Shown here piece by piece: positions 41,196 to 50,856 of a stretch of 64,000 bases of DNA. The DNA is from Methylobacterium sp. BTF04. Lineage in GTDB: Bacteria; Pseudomonadota; Alphaproteobacteria; Rhizobiales; Beijerinckiaceae. The notes below the pieces were generated by a model. The model had not been told where the DNA came from, did no database searches, and saw nothing but the letters and a program-made list of their open reading frames with translations. Both the position numbers and the translations under genes were made by a program. Within the stretch, counting starts at the first letter, position 1. Every line of letters starts with the position of its first letter. The DNA lies in assembly GCF_010692745.1 (NCBI RefSeq), contig NZ_JAAHTB010000006.1, forward strand, positions 1-64,000, written 5' to 3'.

Positions 41196-42692
41196 TCAGC
41201 TGCGGGTTGCGAAGCAGCTGAAGCCGTTGCGCTTGAGCGCGTTGCAGGCGTCCTGGGCGGAATCCTGCTCGGCGAACCCCGAGAAGCGGGCCCGGTACAG
41301 GGTCGCCCCGCCATGCTCGACCTTCACCGTGTAGGGCGAAGCCTTCGACAGCGATCCGCCGCCGCGGCTGCGTGCCTCCGAGAGCATCGACTTGGCCTTG
41401 TCCTCGTCGTCCATGGCGCCGAGCTGGATCACCCAGGCGGTGGGCGTGACCTTGGTACCGGAGATCGGCTTGGGCGCCGATTCCGTCCGAGGACCGTCCA
41501 CCGAGGCGAGACGGGCGTTGGTCTTCGAGCCCGCTGGGAAGGCGGATTGTCCCGCGGCCGGCGCATAGGCCTGGGCGCTGCCCGGCAGGGCGCCGGAGCG
41601 CCACTTCGTACCGGCGCTGCCAGGCGTCGTCGTGGTCCGGTTCGGACTGATGTCGAGGGGCTGCTCGCCGCGCGGCGTCGAGGCGGTGGTCTCGATATCC
41701 TCGTCGTCGGCGGAGGCGACCTGGGTGCGGGTGCGGGAGGCGCCGTCGGCCACCACTGCCGGTCGCGCCCGCTCGGCGACCTCTATGCTGGAAGGGGTCT
41801 GCCGGTTGCCCGCATAGGCTCGCGGCAGGCTGGCCCGGACCAGGTCGGCCATGATCTTGTCCCGGCTCGCACCCGACTTGCCGCCGAGCACGATCGCCAC
41901 GATCTGGCGGTCGTCGGACTTGGCGGCGGTCATCAGGTTGAAGCCGGAATCGCGGGTGTAGCCGGTCTTGATGCCGTCCACGCCCTCGACGCGGCCGAGC
42001 AGGTGGTTGTGGTTGCCGATGACCCGGCCGCGGAAGGCGAAGGAGCGGGTCTGGAAATACTTGTAGTAGCGCGGGAAGCGGTCCTGGATCGCCCGCGCCA
42101 GGATCGTCAGGTCCCGCGCGGTGGTGATCTGATCGGAATCGGGCAACCCGGAGGCATTGGCGTAGTGGGTCCGGCTCATGCCGAGTGCGTGGGCTTTCGC
42201 GGTCATCATCTCGGCGAAGCGCGCCTCCGAGCCGGCGATGTTCTCTCCGATGGCGCAGGCGACGTCGTTGGCCGATTTCGTGACGATGGCCTTGATCGCG
42301 TCTTCGACCTCGATGGTCGAGCCCGGCCGCAGCCCGAGCTTCGAGGGCGCCTGCGCGGCAGCGAAGGACGAGATCGAGAGCGGGGATTCGAGGGTGTAGC
42401 GGCCGCGCTCGAGCTGTTCGAACAGCATGTACAGCGTCATCACCTTGGTGATCGATGCCGGATGACGCAGGGAATCCTCGTTGACGGCGTGCAGCGTCTT
42501 TCCGGTCTTCACGTCGACGACCATGGCGGCGTAGGGCGGGCTGTAGCCGCCGCCTCCGCGATGATGGGGATGACGCTTCGCTTCGGCGGGAGACGCGATC
42601 GCCGTGAGAACGGCCGCCGCTGCGATGAGGGCCGGCAACGTCGGCGCGACCTTGGCGCGACCGAATTGGGACCGGCTGGAGGGGCTACGCAT
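41196..42692 (-). CDS. D-alanyl-D-alanine carboxypeptidase with SPOR domain
   Basis: This 498-residue protein has a signal peptide (about 14-38, ending SPAEA) and a class-A low-molecular-mass PBP domain with the three active-site motifs: SITK 80-83, SAN 140-142, KTG 242-244. A long Thr/Pro/Ala linker leads to a C-terminal SPOR domain (about 418-498, WVIQLGAMDDEDKAKSMLSE). It removes terminal D-Ala from peptidoglycan pentapeptides. The SPOR domain binds denuded glycan and would target it to the septum. The fusion is common in Rhizobiales. Confidence 0.92.
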   Translation of the reverse strand: MRSPSSRSQFGRAKVAPTLPALIAAAAVLTAIASPAEAKRHPHHRGGGGYSPPYAAMVVDVKTGKTLHAVNEDSLRHPASITKVMTLYMLFEQLERGRYTLESPLSISSFAAAQAPSKLGLRPGSTIEVEDAIKAIVTKSANDVACAIGENIAGSEARFAEMMTAKAHALGMSRTHYANASGLPDSDQITTARDLTILARAIQDRFPRYYKYFQTRSFAFRGRVIGNHNHLLGRVEGVDGIKTGYTRDSGFNLMTAAKSDDRQIVAIVLGGKSGASRDKIMADLVRASLPRAYAGNRQTPSSIEVAERARPAVVADGASRTRTQVASADDEDIETTASTPRGEQPLDISPNRTTTTPGSAGTKWRSGALPGSAQAYAPAAGQSAFPAGSKTNARLASVDGPRTESAPKPISGTKVTPTAWVIQLGAMDDEDKAKSMLSEARSRGGGSLSKASPYTVKVEHGGATLYRARFSGFAEQDSAQDACNALKRNGFSCFATRS

Positions 42693-42956
42693 TACGACTC
42701 ACTGCCTCGACATGCGCGGCCTTTCGGCCGGCTTGCACCGCAACATCCGTACGAGGCCGGCTCAAAGCCGCCGTGACCTCGCAACATCTGTCAATCAGGC
42801 TAGGTCGATGCAGTTACGGCCGGGTTAATGATCCGCAATGGATCTTACGGATAATGGTGCGACGCAACATCGGTCTTGACGGAATTTGGTGCGCCGCACA
42901 CAGTGGGACGTTCGAAGATATCTTTCACAGAGGGCCCGCAAGGGCAGAGCGCAGCC

Positions 42957-43337
42957 ATGATGACGCAGTCTTTCGCGACCTTGAAGCCGTTTTCCCCCCG
43001 CACCTTCGGGCAGGGCGCCTCCGGGCAGAACCCGATGCAGATGATGCTGAAGAGTGTCGAGGCCGTGTCGAAGACCGCGCAGACCGCAGGCATCGAATGG
43101 GCCGACTTCGCCAAGCAGTCGCTCCAACATAGCGCGACGGCCATGCGGGAGCTCGCCAAGGCCCGCGATCCGAAGACCGCCCTGCAGATCCAGGCCGAAT
43201 ACCTGAAGGGCTCCTATGAGCGCATGACGGCACAGGCCAAGTTCATCGGCGAGCTCTACAGCGGGCTCGCCAAGGACATGACCAAGGATCTCGCCAAGGG
43301 CGCTCCGGCCGGCGTGACGCTGCCCGCGATCGCCTGA
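42957..43337 (+). CDS. Phasin family protein
   Basis: This 126-residue protein starts at one of two adjacent ATGs at 42957/42960; a TTG at 42876 would add 27 residues with less support. The helical phasin core (MQMMLKSVEAVSKTAQTAG; SYERMTAQAKFIGELYSG) fills most of the protein. Phasins coat polyhydroxyalkanoate granules and are abundant in methylotrophs. No PHA synthesis genes are near. Confidence 0.85.
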   Translation: MMTQSFATLKPFSPRTFGQGASGQNPMQMMLKSVEAVSKTAQTAGIEWADFAKQSLQHSATAMRELAKARDPKTALQIQAEYLKGSYERMTAQAKFIGELYSGLAKDMTKDLAKGAPAGVTLPAIA

Positions 43338-43359
43338 ATAAGCCCGATGACCCGAACCC

Positions 43360-43383
43360 GGCGATCGCGTAAGCGCGGTCGCC
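43360..43383 (+). terminator. Hairpin after the phasin gene
   Basis: There is a 10-bp stem GGCGATCGCG (43360-43369) / CGCGGTCGCC (43374-43383) with one G-U pair and loop TAAG, 22 bases after the phasin stop. There is no strong T-run. Confidence 0.5.
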
Positions 43384-43520
43384 TATCCGCCCTCTAGCCA
43401 TCGGCGCCCCTCCGACACGGACAAGTGCGCGCAGCCGACTGGCGAAACGACCCGGCGCTCTATAGATTGCTCTCAATGCGAGCGCGCCTCGCCGGCGCCC
43501 CCTCGCGGATCAGCAGCTTC

Positions 43521-43973
43521 ATGAGCAGCATGCCGCCATTTCGGGTCGATGCGATTCAAATTTTCGATGTCCCGCTGCGGGGCGGTGCGCGGTCGCGTGC
43601 CGAGATAGGTACGACTGGACGATCGGTCAGGTCCGTGGACTCGGACCCGCATGATCCGGGCGGCAACGACGATGGTCGGTCTGGCACTGCGATCATCACC
43701 CGGACGAAGACGAAGACCAAGCGCCCGAGCCTCTATCGGGTACTTCTTTTGAACGATGACTATACTCCGATGGAGTTCGTCGTGCATGTGGTCGAGAAGT
43801 TCTTCAATAAGTCACAGGAAGACGCATACCAGATCATGATGCACGTCCACCACAATGGTGTGGGTGAGTGCGGAGTTTTCACCTACGAGGTCGCCGAGAC
43901 TAAGGTGACGCAGGTCATGGACTTCGCGCGCAAACATCAACATCCTCTCCAGTGCGTCATGGAAAAAAAATAG
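43521..43973 (+). CDS. clpS: ATP-dependent Clp protease adaptor ClpS
   Basis: The ClpS core spans about the last 90 residues ([20 protein letters not shown] onward). It has the N-degron pocket residues [10 protein letters not shown] and the downstream [20 protein letters not shown]. ClpS delivers N-end-rule substrates to ClpA. The start is uncertain. ATG 43521 gives 150 residues; GTG 43635 gives 112, nearer the family length, but neither has a good ribosome site. The stop is 25 bases before clpA. Confidence 0.9.
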   Translation: MSSMPPFRVDAIQIFDVPLRGGARSRAEIGTTGRSVRSVDSDPHDPGGNDDGRSGTAIITRTKTKTKRPSLYRVLLLNDDYTPMEFVVHVVEKFFNKSQEDAYQIMMHVHHNGVGECGVFTYEVAETKVTQVMDFARKHQHPLQCVMEKK

Positions 43974-43998
43974 GCTCCCCCCACACAGAGGCCCTGCT

Positions 43999-46464
43999 TT
44001 GCCCAGCTTCTCTCGCAGCCTAGAACAAGCTCTTCACCGCGCCCTGGCCCTTGCCGGTGAGCGCCGGCACGAATACGCGACGCTGGAACATCTCCTGCTC
44101 GCCCTCGTCGACGACCAGGATGCGGCGGCAGTGATGCGAGCCTGCAACGTCGAGGTCGAGACGCTCAAGCGCAGCCTCGTCGAGTACGTCGACACGGAAT
44201 TGTCGAACCTCATCGGCGATGGACGGCAGGATGCGAAGCCCACGGCCGGTTTCCAGCGGGTGATTCAGCGTGCGGTGATCCACGTTCAATCCTCCGGCCG
44301 TGAAGAGGTAACGGGCGCGAACGTTCTGGTGGCGATCTTCGCCGAGCGCGAGAGCCATGCCGCCTACTTCCTGCAGGAGCAGGACATGACCCGCTACGAT
44401 GCGGTCAACTACATCAGCCATGGCATCGCCAAGCGCCCCGGCGCTTCGGAGCCGAAGCCGGTTCGGGGTGCGGAGGAGGAGGCATCCTCCGAGCGTCCGA
44501 GCGGTGAGGAGAACGAGGGGCGGCCGAAGAAGAAGGGCGATGCCCTCGACGCCTACTGCATCAACCTCAACAAGAAGGCCCGCGATGGCCGGATCGACCC
44601 GCTGATCGGCCGCGACACCGAGGTCCAGCGGACCATCCAGATCCTGTGCCGCCGCCAGAAGAACAACCCACTGCTGGTGGGCGATCCCGGCGTCGGCAAG
44701 ACCGCCATCGCCGAGGGCTTGGCCCGGAAGATCATCCACAAGGAGGTCCCCGAGGTTCTCATCGACGCGACGGTGTTCTCCCTCGACATGGGTACGCTGC
44801 TCGCGGGCACGCGCTATCGCGGCGACTTCGAGGAACGTCTCAAGCAGGTGATGAAGGAGATCGAGGCGCACCCGAACGCGGTGCTCTTCATCGACGAGAT
44901 CCACACGGTGATCGGTGCCGGCGCCACCTCGGGCGGGGCGATGGATGCGTCGAACCTCCTGAAGCCGGCTTTGGCCAACGGTTCGCTCCGCTGCATCGGC
45001 TCGACCACCTACAAGGAGTACCGCCAGTACTTCGAGAAGGACCGTGCCCTGGTGCGTCGCTTCCAGAAGATCGACGTCAACGAGCCGTCGATCCCCGATG
45101 CCATCGAGATCGTGAAGGGCCTCAAGCCGTATTTCGAGGAATTCCACAAGCTCAAATATACTACCGAAGCGGTGAAGGCCGCCGTGGAACTGTCGGCCCG
45201 CTATATCAATGACCGTAAGCTACCCGACAAGGCCATCGACGTCATCGACGAGACTGGCGCCTCGCAGATGTTGGTGCCGGAGGCGCGTCGCAAGCGCATC
45301 ATCGGCGTCAAGGAGATCGAGGCGACCATCGCGACGATGGCCCGCATCCCACCCAAGACCGTGTCGAAGGACGATGCGGTGGTGCTCAAGAACCTCACCG
45401 AGAGCCTCAAGCGGGTGGTCTATGGCCAGACCGGCGCCATCGAGGCGCTGACCTCGGCGATCAAGCTGGCGCGGGCCGGCCTGCGCGACCCCGACAAGCC
45501 GATCGGCTCCTACCTGTTCGCTGGCCCGACCGGCGTCGGCAAGACCGAAGCCGCCAAGCAACTCGCCGCCTCGCTCGGGATCGAGATGCTGCGCTTCGAC
45601 ATGTCGGAATACATGGAGCGCCACACGGTGAGCCGCCTGATCGGTGCACCTCCCGGCTATGTCGGCTTCGACCAAGGCGGACTTCTCACCGATGGCATCG
45701 ATCAGCACCCGCATTGCGTGCTGCTGCTCGACGAGATCGAGAAGGCCCATCCGGACCTGTTCAACATTCTGTTGCAGGTGATGGATCACGGTAAGCTCAC
45801 CGATCACAACGGCAAGCAGGTCGATTTCCGCAACGTGATCATCATCATGACCACGAATGCGGGCGCGTCGGATCTGGCGAAGTCGGCCTATGGCTTCACC
45901 CAGACCAAGCGTACCGGCGACGACGTCGAGGCGATCAACAAGCTGTTCGCGCCGGAATTCCGGAACCGTCTCGATGCGATCATCTCCTTCGGCCATTTGC
46001 CGAAGGAAGTCGTCGCCAAGGTCGTCGACAAGTTCGTCCTGCAACTCGAGGCACAGCTTGCCGATCGCAACGTCACCATCGAGTTGGCAGACGAAGCGCG
46101 CGAGTGGCTGGTGGAACACGGCTACGACGATGCCATGGGCGCCCGGCCGATGGCGCGTCTCATCCAGTCCACCATCAAGACGCCCCTCGCCGACGAGGTG
46201 CTGTTCGGTCGTCTGAAGGATGGCGGCGCGGTGCGGGTCGTGGTCCGTAAGCCCGAGGAGGGCGAGAAGGACGCGCTCGGCTTCGAGTTCCCGGCAGGCC
46301 CCGTGACGCCGAAGCCCGAGAAGGACGTCACCAACGCAGCCAAGAAGCACAAGCGTGCCAAAGCGAAGGCGGCTCCGCGCAAGAAAGACGACAAAAAGGA
46401 CGATAAGGGCGGTGGTTCGGGCAGCGTCCGCACCGTGCCGAAGGTCCCCTTGGTCAAGGCCTGA
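43999..46464 (+). CDS. clpA: ATP-dependent Clp protease ATP-binding subunit ClpA
   Basis: The protein has 821 residues. The start is TTG seven bases after AGAGG, giving the expected opening PSFSRSLEQALHRALALAGE. The order is ClpN double repeat (1-145), AAA+ domain 1 with Walker A GDPGVGKT (about residue 228), and AAA+ domain 2 with GPTGVGKT (about 509) and the ClpP-loop region. It unfolds proteins for ClpP. After the conserved end there is an unusual lysine-rich tail of about 45 residues (KKHKRAKAKAAPRKKDDKKD). Confidence 0.96.
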   Translation: MPSFSRSLEQALHRALALAGERRHEYATLEHLLLALVDDQDAAAVMRACNVEVETLKRSLVEYVDTELSNLIGDGRQDAKPTAGFQRVIQRAVIHVQSSGREEVTGANVLVAIFAERESHAAYFLQEQDMTRYDAVNYISHGIAKRPGASEPKPVRGAEEEASSERPSGEENEGRPKKKGDALDAYCINLNKKARDGRIDPLIGRDTEVQRTIQILCRRQKNNPLLVGDPGVGKTAIAEGLARKIIHKEVPEVLIDATVFSLDMGTLLAGTRYRGDFEERLKQVMKEIEAHPNAVLFIDEIHTVIGAGATSGGAMDASNLLKPALANGSLRCIGSTTYKEYRQYFEKDRALVRRFQKIDVNEPSIPDAIEIVKGLKPYFEEFHKLKYTTEAVKAAVELSARYINDRKLPDKAIDVIDETGASQMLVPEARRKRIIGVKEIEATIATMARIPPKTVSKDDAVVLKNLTESLKRVVYGQTGAIEALTSAIKLARAGLRDPDKPIGSYLFAGPTGVGKTEAAKQLAASLGIEMLRFDMSEYMERHTVSRLIGAPPGYVGFDQGGLLTDGIDQHPHCVLLLDEIEKAHPDLFNILLQVMDHGKLTDHNGKQVDFRNVIIIMTTNAGASDLAKSAYGFTQTKRTGDDVEAINKLFAPEFRNRLDAIISFGHLPKEVVAKVVDKFVLQLEAQLADRNVTIELADEAREWLVEHGYDDAMGARPMARLIQSTIKTPLADEVLFGRLKDGGAVRVVVRKPEEGEKDALGFEFPAGPVTPKPEKDVTNAAKKHKRAKAKAAPRKKDDKKDDKGGGSGSVRTVPKVPLVKA

Positions 46465-46480
46465 TCGGATTGCCCATCGC

Positions 46481-46515
46481 ATGGGGCTTTCTCCTGAAAC
46501 GGGAGGGAGCCCCAT
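46481..46515 (+). terminator. Hairpin after clpA
   Basis: The outer stem is ATGGGGCT (46481-46488) / AGCCCCAT (46508-46515), extended inward by CTCC/GGAG around a TGAAACG loop. It starts 17 bases after the clpA stop. The following sequence (TCGTATTGGG) has no T-run. Confidence 0.5.
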
Positions 46516-46701
46516 TCGTATTGGGCGTTCAGGAGAGGGCCGGAGCGAGTCTCGGCATACCACCGCGCTGCCGAAATGTTTCGACAACTGTCGACACCTG
46601 CGTTCGCGATGGTTAGCAAGCGCATCGAAGAGTGGAGGTCGCACCGGATCGTGCCCGGCCATCTGCGCGTTGCATAGATCTGTGTGAAGAGGGGCGTCTT
46701 G

Positions 46702-46962
46702 ATGAACGATCTGCATGAGGGCCCCCTCACGTCGGTGTCGTCGCCTGTGGCGCCGCCCAAGCCGAGCCGGCGCGACGAGCGCCGGATGCGCCGCAAGCGC
46801 CGGCGGCGGGGCGAGGAGATCCTCGGCTGGATCCTCGTGCCAATCATCCTGTTCGGCATCTACTGGGGCGTCACCGCCGGCTTCGAGTTTCTCGGCACCA
46901 CTCCGGGAACGGTCTGGGACCAGTTGATGCAGGTCAAGGCGATGATGGAAAAGCGGAGCTGA
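46702..46962 (+). CDS. Small single-pass membrane protein
   Basis: The protein has 86 residues from ATG 46702 after GAGGGG. A Pro/Arg-rich N-terminus (KPSRRDERRMRRKRRRRGEE) precedes one membrane helix (about 43-62, LGWILVPIILFGIYWGVTAG); positive charges place the N-terminus inside. Function unknown. It is 240 bases from clpA and probably a separate unit. Similar short proteins are frequent in Rhizobiales. Confidence 0.7.
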   Translation: MNDLHEGPLTSVSSPVAPPKPSRRDERRMRRKRRRRGEEILGWILVPIILFGIYWGVTAGFEFLGTTPGTVWDQLMQVKAMMEKRS

Positions 46963-46984
46963 TCGCGTCTGCGACCGAGAGCCC

Positions 46985-47009
46985 GTTGCGGTGTAACGAA
47001 CACCGCAAC
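46985..47009. terminator. Bidirectional hairpin between convergent genes
   Basis: There is a perfect 10-bp stem GTTGCGGTGT (46985-46994) / ACACCGCAAC (47000-47009) with loop AACGA, lying between the small membrane protein gene and the aldo/keto reductase gene. Confidence 0.6.
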
Positions 47010-47082
47010 TGGCCCTATCTTATTGACTGAACATCATAATATGCGAAAAGCGGATTCCGTTTTCCTGTATCGCGGTTGAGAA

Positions 47083-48135
47083 TCAGCGCGTATTGGTCCG
47101 CAGCGATTCCGCGAGTTGAACGGCGCGGTTTCCCTGCGTCTCAAACATCCAACCGGGATACTCGCGCGGCAGCGTGCCGGCGCCGTCGAGGATATCGAGT
47201 TCCGCCTCCGTCAGCGTAACGTCGACGGCGGCGAGGTTGTCCTCGAGCTGATCAAGGCGCCGTGCGCCGACGATGACGCTGCTGACGACCTTCCGGTGCA
47301 GCAACCAGGCCAGTGCGATCTGCGCCACGGCGATGCCACGGGCCTCCGCCATTGGCGTCATCGCCTCGATACAGGTGAAGGCGCGCTCGGCATCGATCGG
47401 CGGGAAGGCGAAGGCAGCGCGACGATCCCCGGCGCTGGCGTCCCGCTCGCGGGTGTGTTTGCCACTGAGGAAGCCACCCGCCAGCGGGCTCCACACCATC
47501 AGGCCCAGCCCCTCGCTGCGCAGCATCGGCACGATCTCGCGTTCGAGGTCGCGTCCAGCGATGGTATAATACGCCTGGAGGCTGGCAAAGCGTGCGAGTC
47601 CCAGCCGCTCCGCGATCCCCAGCGCCTTCATGATCTGCCAGGCGGCCCAATTGGAGACACCGACGTAGCGGACGTGTCCGTGCTGGACCAGGATGTCGAG
47701 CGCTCGCACGGTCTCCTCGATCGGAGTCGCGGGATCGAAGCCGTGGACTTGATAGAGATCGATGTGATCGAGCTGCAGCCGCTTCAGACTGCCCTTGACC
47801 GCATCGAGGAGGTGGAGGCGGGAGTTGCCGCTGGCATTCGCGCCGATCCCCATCCGGCCGTAGCCCTTGGTGGCGACGACGACGCTCTCGCGTGGGACCT
47901 TGAGGTTGCGCAGCGCCTGACCGGTGATCGTCTCAGACAGGCCATCCGAGTAAACGTCGGCGGTGTCGATGAAGTTGATACCGGCATCGAGCGCCCGGCC
48001 GACGAGCCGCTCCGCATCGTTCTGGTCGAGCGACCCCATCTTGCTCCAGATCTCGCCGGTCCCGCCGAAGGTCATGGTGCCGAGGCAGAGTTCAGAGACG
48101 AAGAGACCGGTCTGTCCGAGCTTGTTCATGTGCAT
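47083..48135 (-). CDS. Aldo/keto reductase
   Basis: This 350-residue NADPH-dependent (beta/alpha)8 oxidoreductase has the catalytic tetrad Asp57 (DTADVYSDG), Tyr62, Lys90 (ATKGYG) and His131 (QVHGFDP). The AKR signature GVSNWAAWQIM is present. Two ATGs (48135 and 48129) are usable; AAGGA precedes them. It belongs to the AKR11/12-like voltage-gated-channel-beta-related branch by appearance. The substrate is unknown. It lies downstream of egtD on the same strand across 247 bases, so a common role is doubtful. Confidence 0.88.
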   Translation of the reverse strand: MHMNKLGQTGLFVSELCLGTMTFGGTGEIWSKMGSLDQNDAERLVGRALDAGINFIDTADVYSDGLSETITGQALRNLKVPRESVVVATKGYGRMGIGANASGNSRLHLLDAVKGSLKRLQLDHIDLYQVHGFDPATPIEETVRALDILVQHGHVRYVGVSNWAAWQIMKALGIAERLGLARFASLQAYYTIAGRDLEREIVPMLRSEGLGLMVWSPLAGGFLSGKHTRERDASAGDRRAAFAFPPIDAERAFTCIEAMTPMAEARGIAVAQIALAWLLHRKVVSSVIVGARRLDQLEDNLAAVDVTLTEAELDILDGAGTLPREYPGWMFETQGNRAVQLAESLRTNTR

Positions 48136-48382
48136 GGGATCGATTCCTTTACTTGGGCGAACGCGCCTGCGCGTGTTGCCGAAACGATGAGGCTTGGACC
48201 CGCTCTCGTCCCCGATGGATCGGGGCGTGCCGACTCTCGCGAGGCGGCCTGCAATCCGAGTGCTTCGGCCCCGAAACCCGCTCTTTCGCGTGGGCCGCTA
48301 TCGAATCCACAGCAGCCATCGGCCCAAATGCCATCGCGGCACGTCGCGTCTAGAGGCGGCGATTCGCAAATCGGGACGATGA

Positions 48383-49357
48383 TCAGCTCCGCACCAGCGC
48401 GTGAATCGAGAATAGGGCTTCGGAGTCGGTCCATACCGCCCGCGGCGTCCAGCCGGCCTCTGCGGCGAGATCCCTGAACCGGTCGATCGTGTACTTGTAG
48501 CTGTTCTCGGTATGAATGGTCTCGCCCGCCTCGAACCGGAAGGCCCGACCAGCCACAGTGACGGTATGCGCGATCCGGCTCACGAGGTGCATCTCGATAC
48601 GCGACGCCGCGACGTTGAAGAACGCCCGGTGCGCGAAGGCGTTTAAGTCGATGTCTGCGCCGAGTTCCCGCTGGATTCGTACAAGAAGATTGCGATTGAA
48701 GGCGGCAGTCACCCCCGCCGCGTCGTCATAGGCGGCGTCGAGCACAGCCTTTTCCTTCACTAGGTCGACGCCGATGATCAGCGTGGCGCCGCGCCCGAGG
48801 ACCCGTCCGAAATGGGCGAGAAGATGAGCGGCCTGGGGCGGCTCGAAATTGCCGATGGTCGAGCCAGGAAAGAAGCCGGCCACGGCACCGTGCGAGAGTC
48901 CGTCAGGTAGGGTGAAGGCTCGGGTGAAATCCGCCGCCACCGGCGCGATGGCGAGCTGCGGAAAATCGATAGCCAACGCATTGGCTTCACTGCGCAGGAA
49001 GCTTTCCGAGACATCCACCGGCACGTAGGCCGCGAGATCGGGGAGATGTACGAGGAGCCGGCGCACCTTGGCGGTGGAGCCGCTCCCGAACTCCACGAGG
49101 TTGGCGCGCGCCGGGAGCGTCGCAGCGATCTCGGCACCCTGCTTGTCGAGGATGCCGATCTCGGTCCGGGTCGGGTAGTATTCCGGCTGCCGGGTGATCG
49201 CCTCGAACAGATCGGAGCCCGCCGCATCGTAGAAGTACTTGGCGGAGAGAAACTTCTGTTGGGCCGACAAGCCCGCGAGGACGTCGGCGCGGAATTGCTG
49301 CTCGGCATCAATGGCCGCGATGGGGGTGGCGTCCGTGAAGACGGGATTGATGGTCAA
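48383..49357 (-). CDS. egtD: L-histidine N(alpha)-methyltransferase
   Basis: This 324-residue SAM-dependent enzyme trimethylates histidine to hercynine, the first step of ergothioneine synthesis. Family stretches include SAKYFYDAAGSDLFEAITRQ, EFGSGSTAKVRRLL (SAM site), PVDVSESFLR and GAVAGFFPGSTIGNFEP. It lies 33 bases after egtB on the same strand, forming a two-gene unit. Confidence 0.94.
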   Translation of the reverse strand: MTINPVFTDATPIAAIDAEQQFRADVLAGLSAQQKFLSAKYFYDAAGSDLFEAITRQPEYYPTRTEIGILDKQGAEIAATLPARANLVEFGSGSTAKVRRLLVHLPDLAAYVPVDVSESFLRSEANALAIDFPQLAIAPVAADFTRAFTLPDGLSHGAVAGFFPGSTIGNFEPPQAAHLLAHFGRVLGRGATLIIGVDLVKEKAVLDAAYDDAAGVTAAFNRNLLVRIQRELGADIDLNAFAHRAFFNVAASRIEMHLVSRIAHTVTVAGRAFRFEAGETIHTENSYKYTIDRFRDLAAEAGWTPRAVWTDSEALFSIHALVRS

Positions 49358-49390
49358 GGCCTAGGGTCTCCGGGACGCGAAACGACGGTC

Positions 49391-50662
49391 TCAGGCGTGG
49401 GTCTGCGACAGGCGCAGGCCCGTGAATTGCCAGCGCTGATGCGGATAGAAGAAGTTGCGGTAGCCGACGCGGGCATGACCCTCGGCGGTCGCCACCGACG
49501 AGCCGCGCAACACGAACTGGTTCGACATGAACTTGCCGTTGTACTCGCCGAGGGCACCGTCCACTGGGCGATATCCCGGGTAGGCAGTGTAGGCGCTGCG
49601 GGTCCATTGCCACACCGAGCCGAACGCATCGGCGAGCCTGTCGTCGCGCGCTGCGACCTCCCATTCGAACTCGGTGGGGAGTTCGCGCCCCGCCCATCGC
49701 GCATAGGCGTCAGCTTCATAATAGCTGACATGGGTGACCGGTAGCGACGGGTCGATGGCGCGAACACCGGCCAGCGTCATGCTCGACCATGTCTCGCCCT
49801 CGCGGCGCCAATAGCCCGGCGCCTCCCAGCCCTCGGCCTGCGCAGCGACCCAGCCATCGGAAAGCCAGAGACCGGGCCGGGAATAGCCACCGTCTTCCAT
49901 GAAGGCGAGCCACTGCGCATTCGTCACCAATCCGCGGTCGAGCGCAGCGCCCTGGATCAATACTTCATGGCGGGGCGATTCGTTGTCGAACGAAAAACTC
50001 TCGCCGGCATGCCCGATCCGGGTGATGCCACGGGCCAGGTCTACCGTGCCGGCGGCCTGCGTCGGAGCCGGGAAACGCCAGGCCTCGTCGTAAGCCGGCC
50101 CAAGAGGATTCTGCGCGAAGGCGTGCAGGATGTCGGTGATCAGCAATTCCTGGTGCTGCTGCTCGTGATAGAGCCCGATCTCTAAAATCGGCAGCACGGC
50201 GTGCAGCGCGGCCTGCGAGGCCTCCTTCAGCAGCGCATCGACGGCCCGGTCCACATGGGCGCGATAGGCCGCGACCTCCGCCGCATTCGGGCGTGTGATG
50301 AGTCCGCGCATGATCCGCGGCTGACGCGGGCCCGCAGCGACGTAGTAGGAATTGAACAGATAGTTCAGGCGCTCGTCGTGGATGGCGTAGCCCGGTAGAT
50401 GCTCGCGCAGCAGAAACTGCTCGAAGAACCATGTCGTATGCGCCCGGTGCCATTTTGTCGGGCTGGCATCCGCCATGGACTGGATCTGCTGGTCTTCCGC
50501 GGACAATGGGGCAGCCCGCCGCTCGGTCTCGTCGCGGACATGATGGAACGCGGCGATCCACGCAGCCCTATCCACCGGAGCGGCGCCGAGACTCGGTGGC
50601 GGAAACGCCGAGGAGATGTCGCGGCCGATATCGGTCCCGCGTGACGCTGCCGTTGCTGCCAT
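49391..50662 (-). CDS. egtB: Ergothioneine biosynthesis protein EgtB (hercynine sulfoxide synthase)
   Basis: The protein has 423 residues from ATG 50662, nine bases after AGGAG; an upstream in-frame start at 50713 is not supported. The N-terminal DinB-like domain holds the iron ligands in TKWHRAHTTWFF and HEQQHQE (166-172). The C-terminal formylglycine-generating-like (FGE-sulfatase) domain ends YRNFFYPHQRWQFTGLRLS. It joins hercynine to a thiol donor (gamma-Glu-Cys or Cys) using O2. EgtA, EgtC and EgtE are not in the window, so the later C-S cleavage may use another enzyme. Confidence 0.94.
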   Translation of the reverse strand: MAATAASRGTDIGRDISSAFPPPSLGAAPVDRAAWIAAFHHVRDETERRAAPLSAEDQQIQSMADASPTKWHRAHTTWFFEQFLLREHLPGYAIHDERLNYLFNSYYVAAGPRQPRIMRGLITRPNAAEVAAYRAHVDRAVDALLKEASQAALHAVLPILEIGLYHEQQHQELLITDILHAFAQNPLGPAYDEAWRFPAPTQAAGTVDLARGITRIGHAGESFSFDNESPRHEVLIQGAALDRGLVTNAQWLAFMEDGGYSRPGLWLSDGWVAAQAEGWEAPGYWRREGETWSSMTLAGVRAIDPSLPVTHVSYYEADAYARWAGRELPTEFEWEVAARDDRLADAFGSVWQWTRSAYTAYPGYRPVDGALGEYNGKFMSNQFVLRGSSVATAEGHARVGYRNFFYPHQRWQFTGLRLSQTHA

Positions 50663-50856
50663 TACGGCCACTCCTGATACAAAACTCACCAGAAAATATG
50701 GCCGCTCGGCCATTCGGCAACGCCCCCTGTGCCAGTCCGTTCGCCGCGGACCTCAGCGCGGCCGGATTCACTCGCCTTTCTCCTGCCGCGGTGACAGCGC
50801 CTTAACCTTGCCGGTCCGACACTCGACTTCCCCACGCACCTTCGGACCGGACTCGG

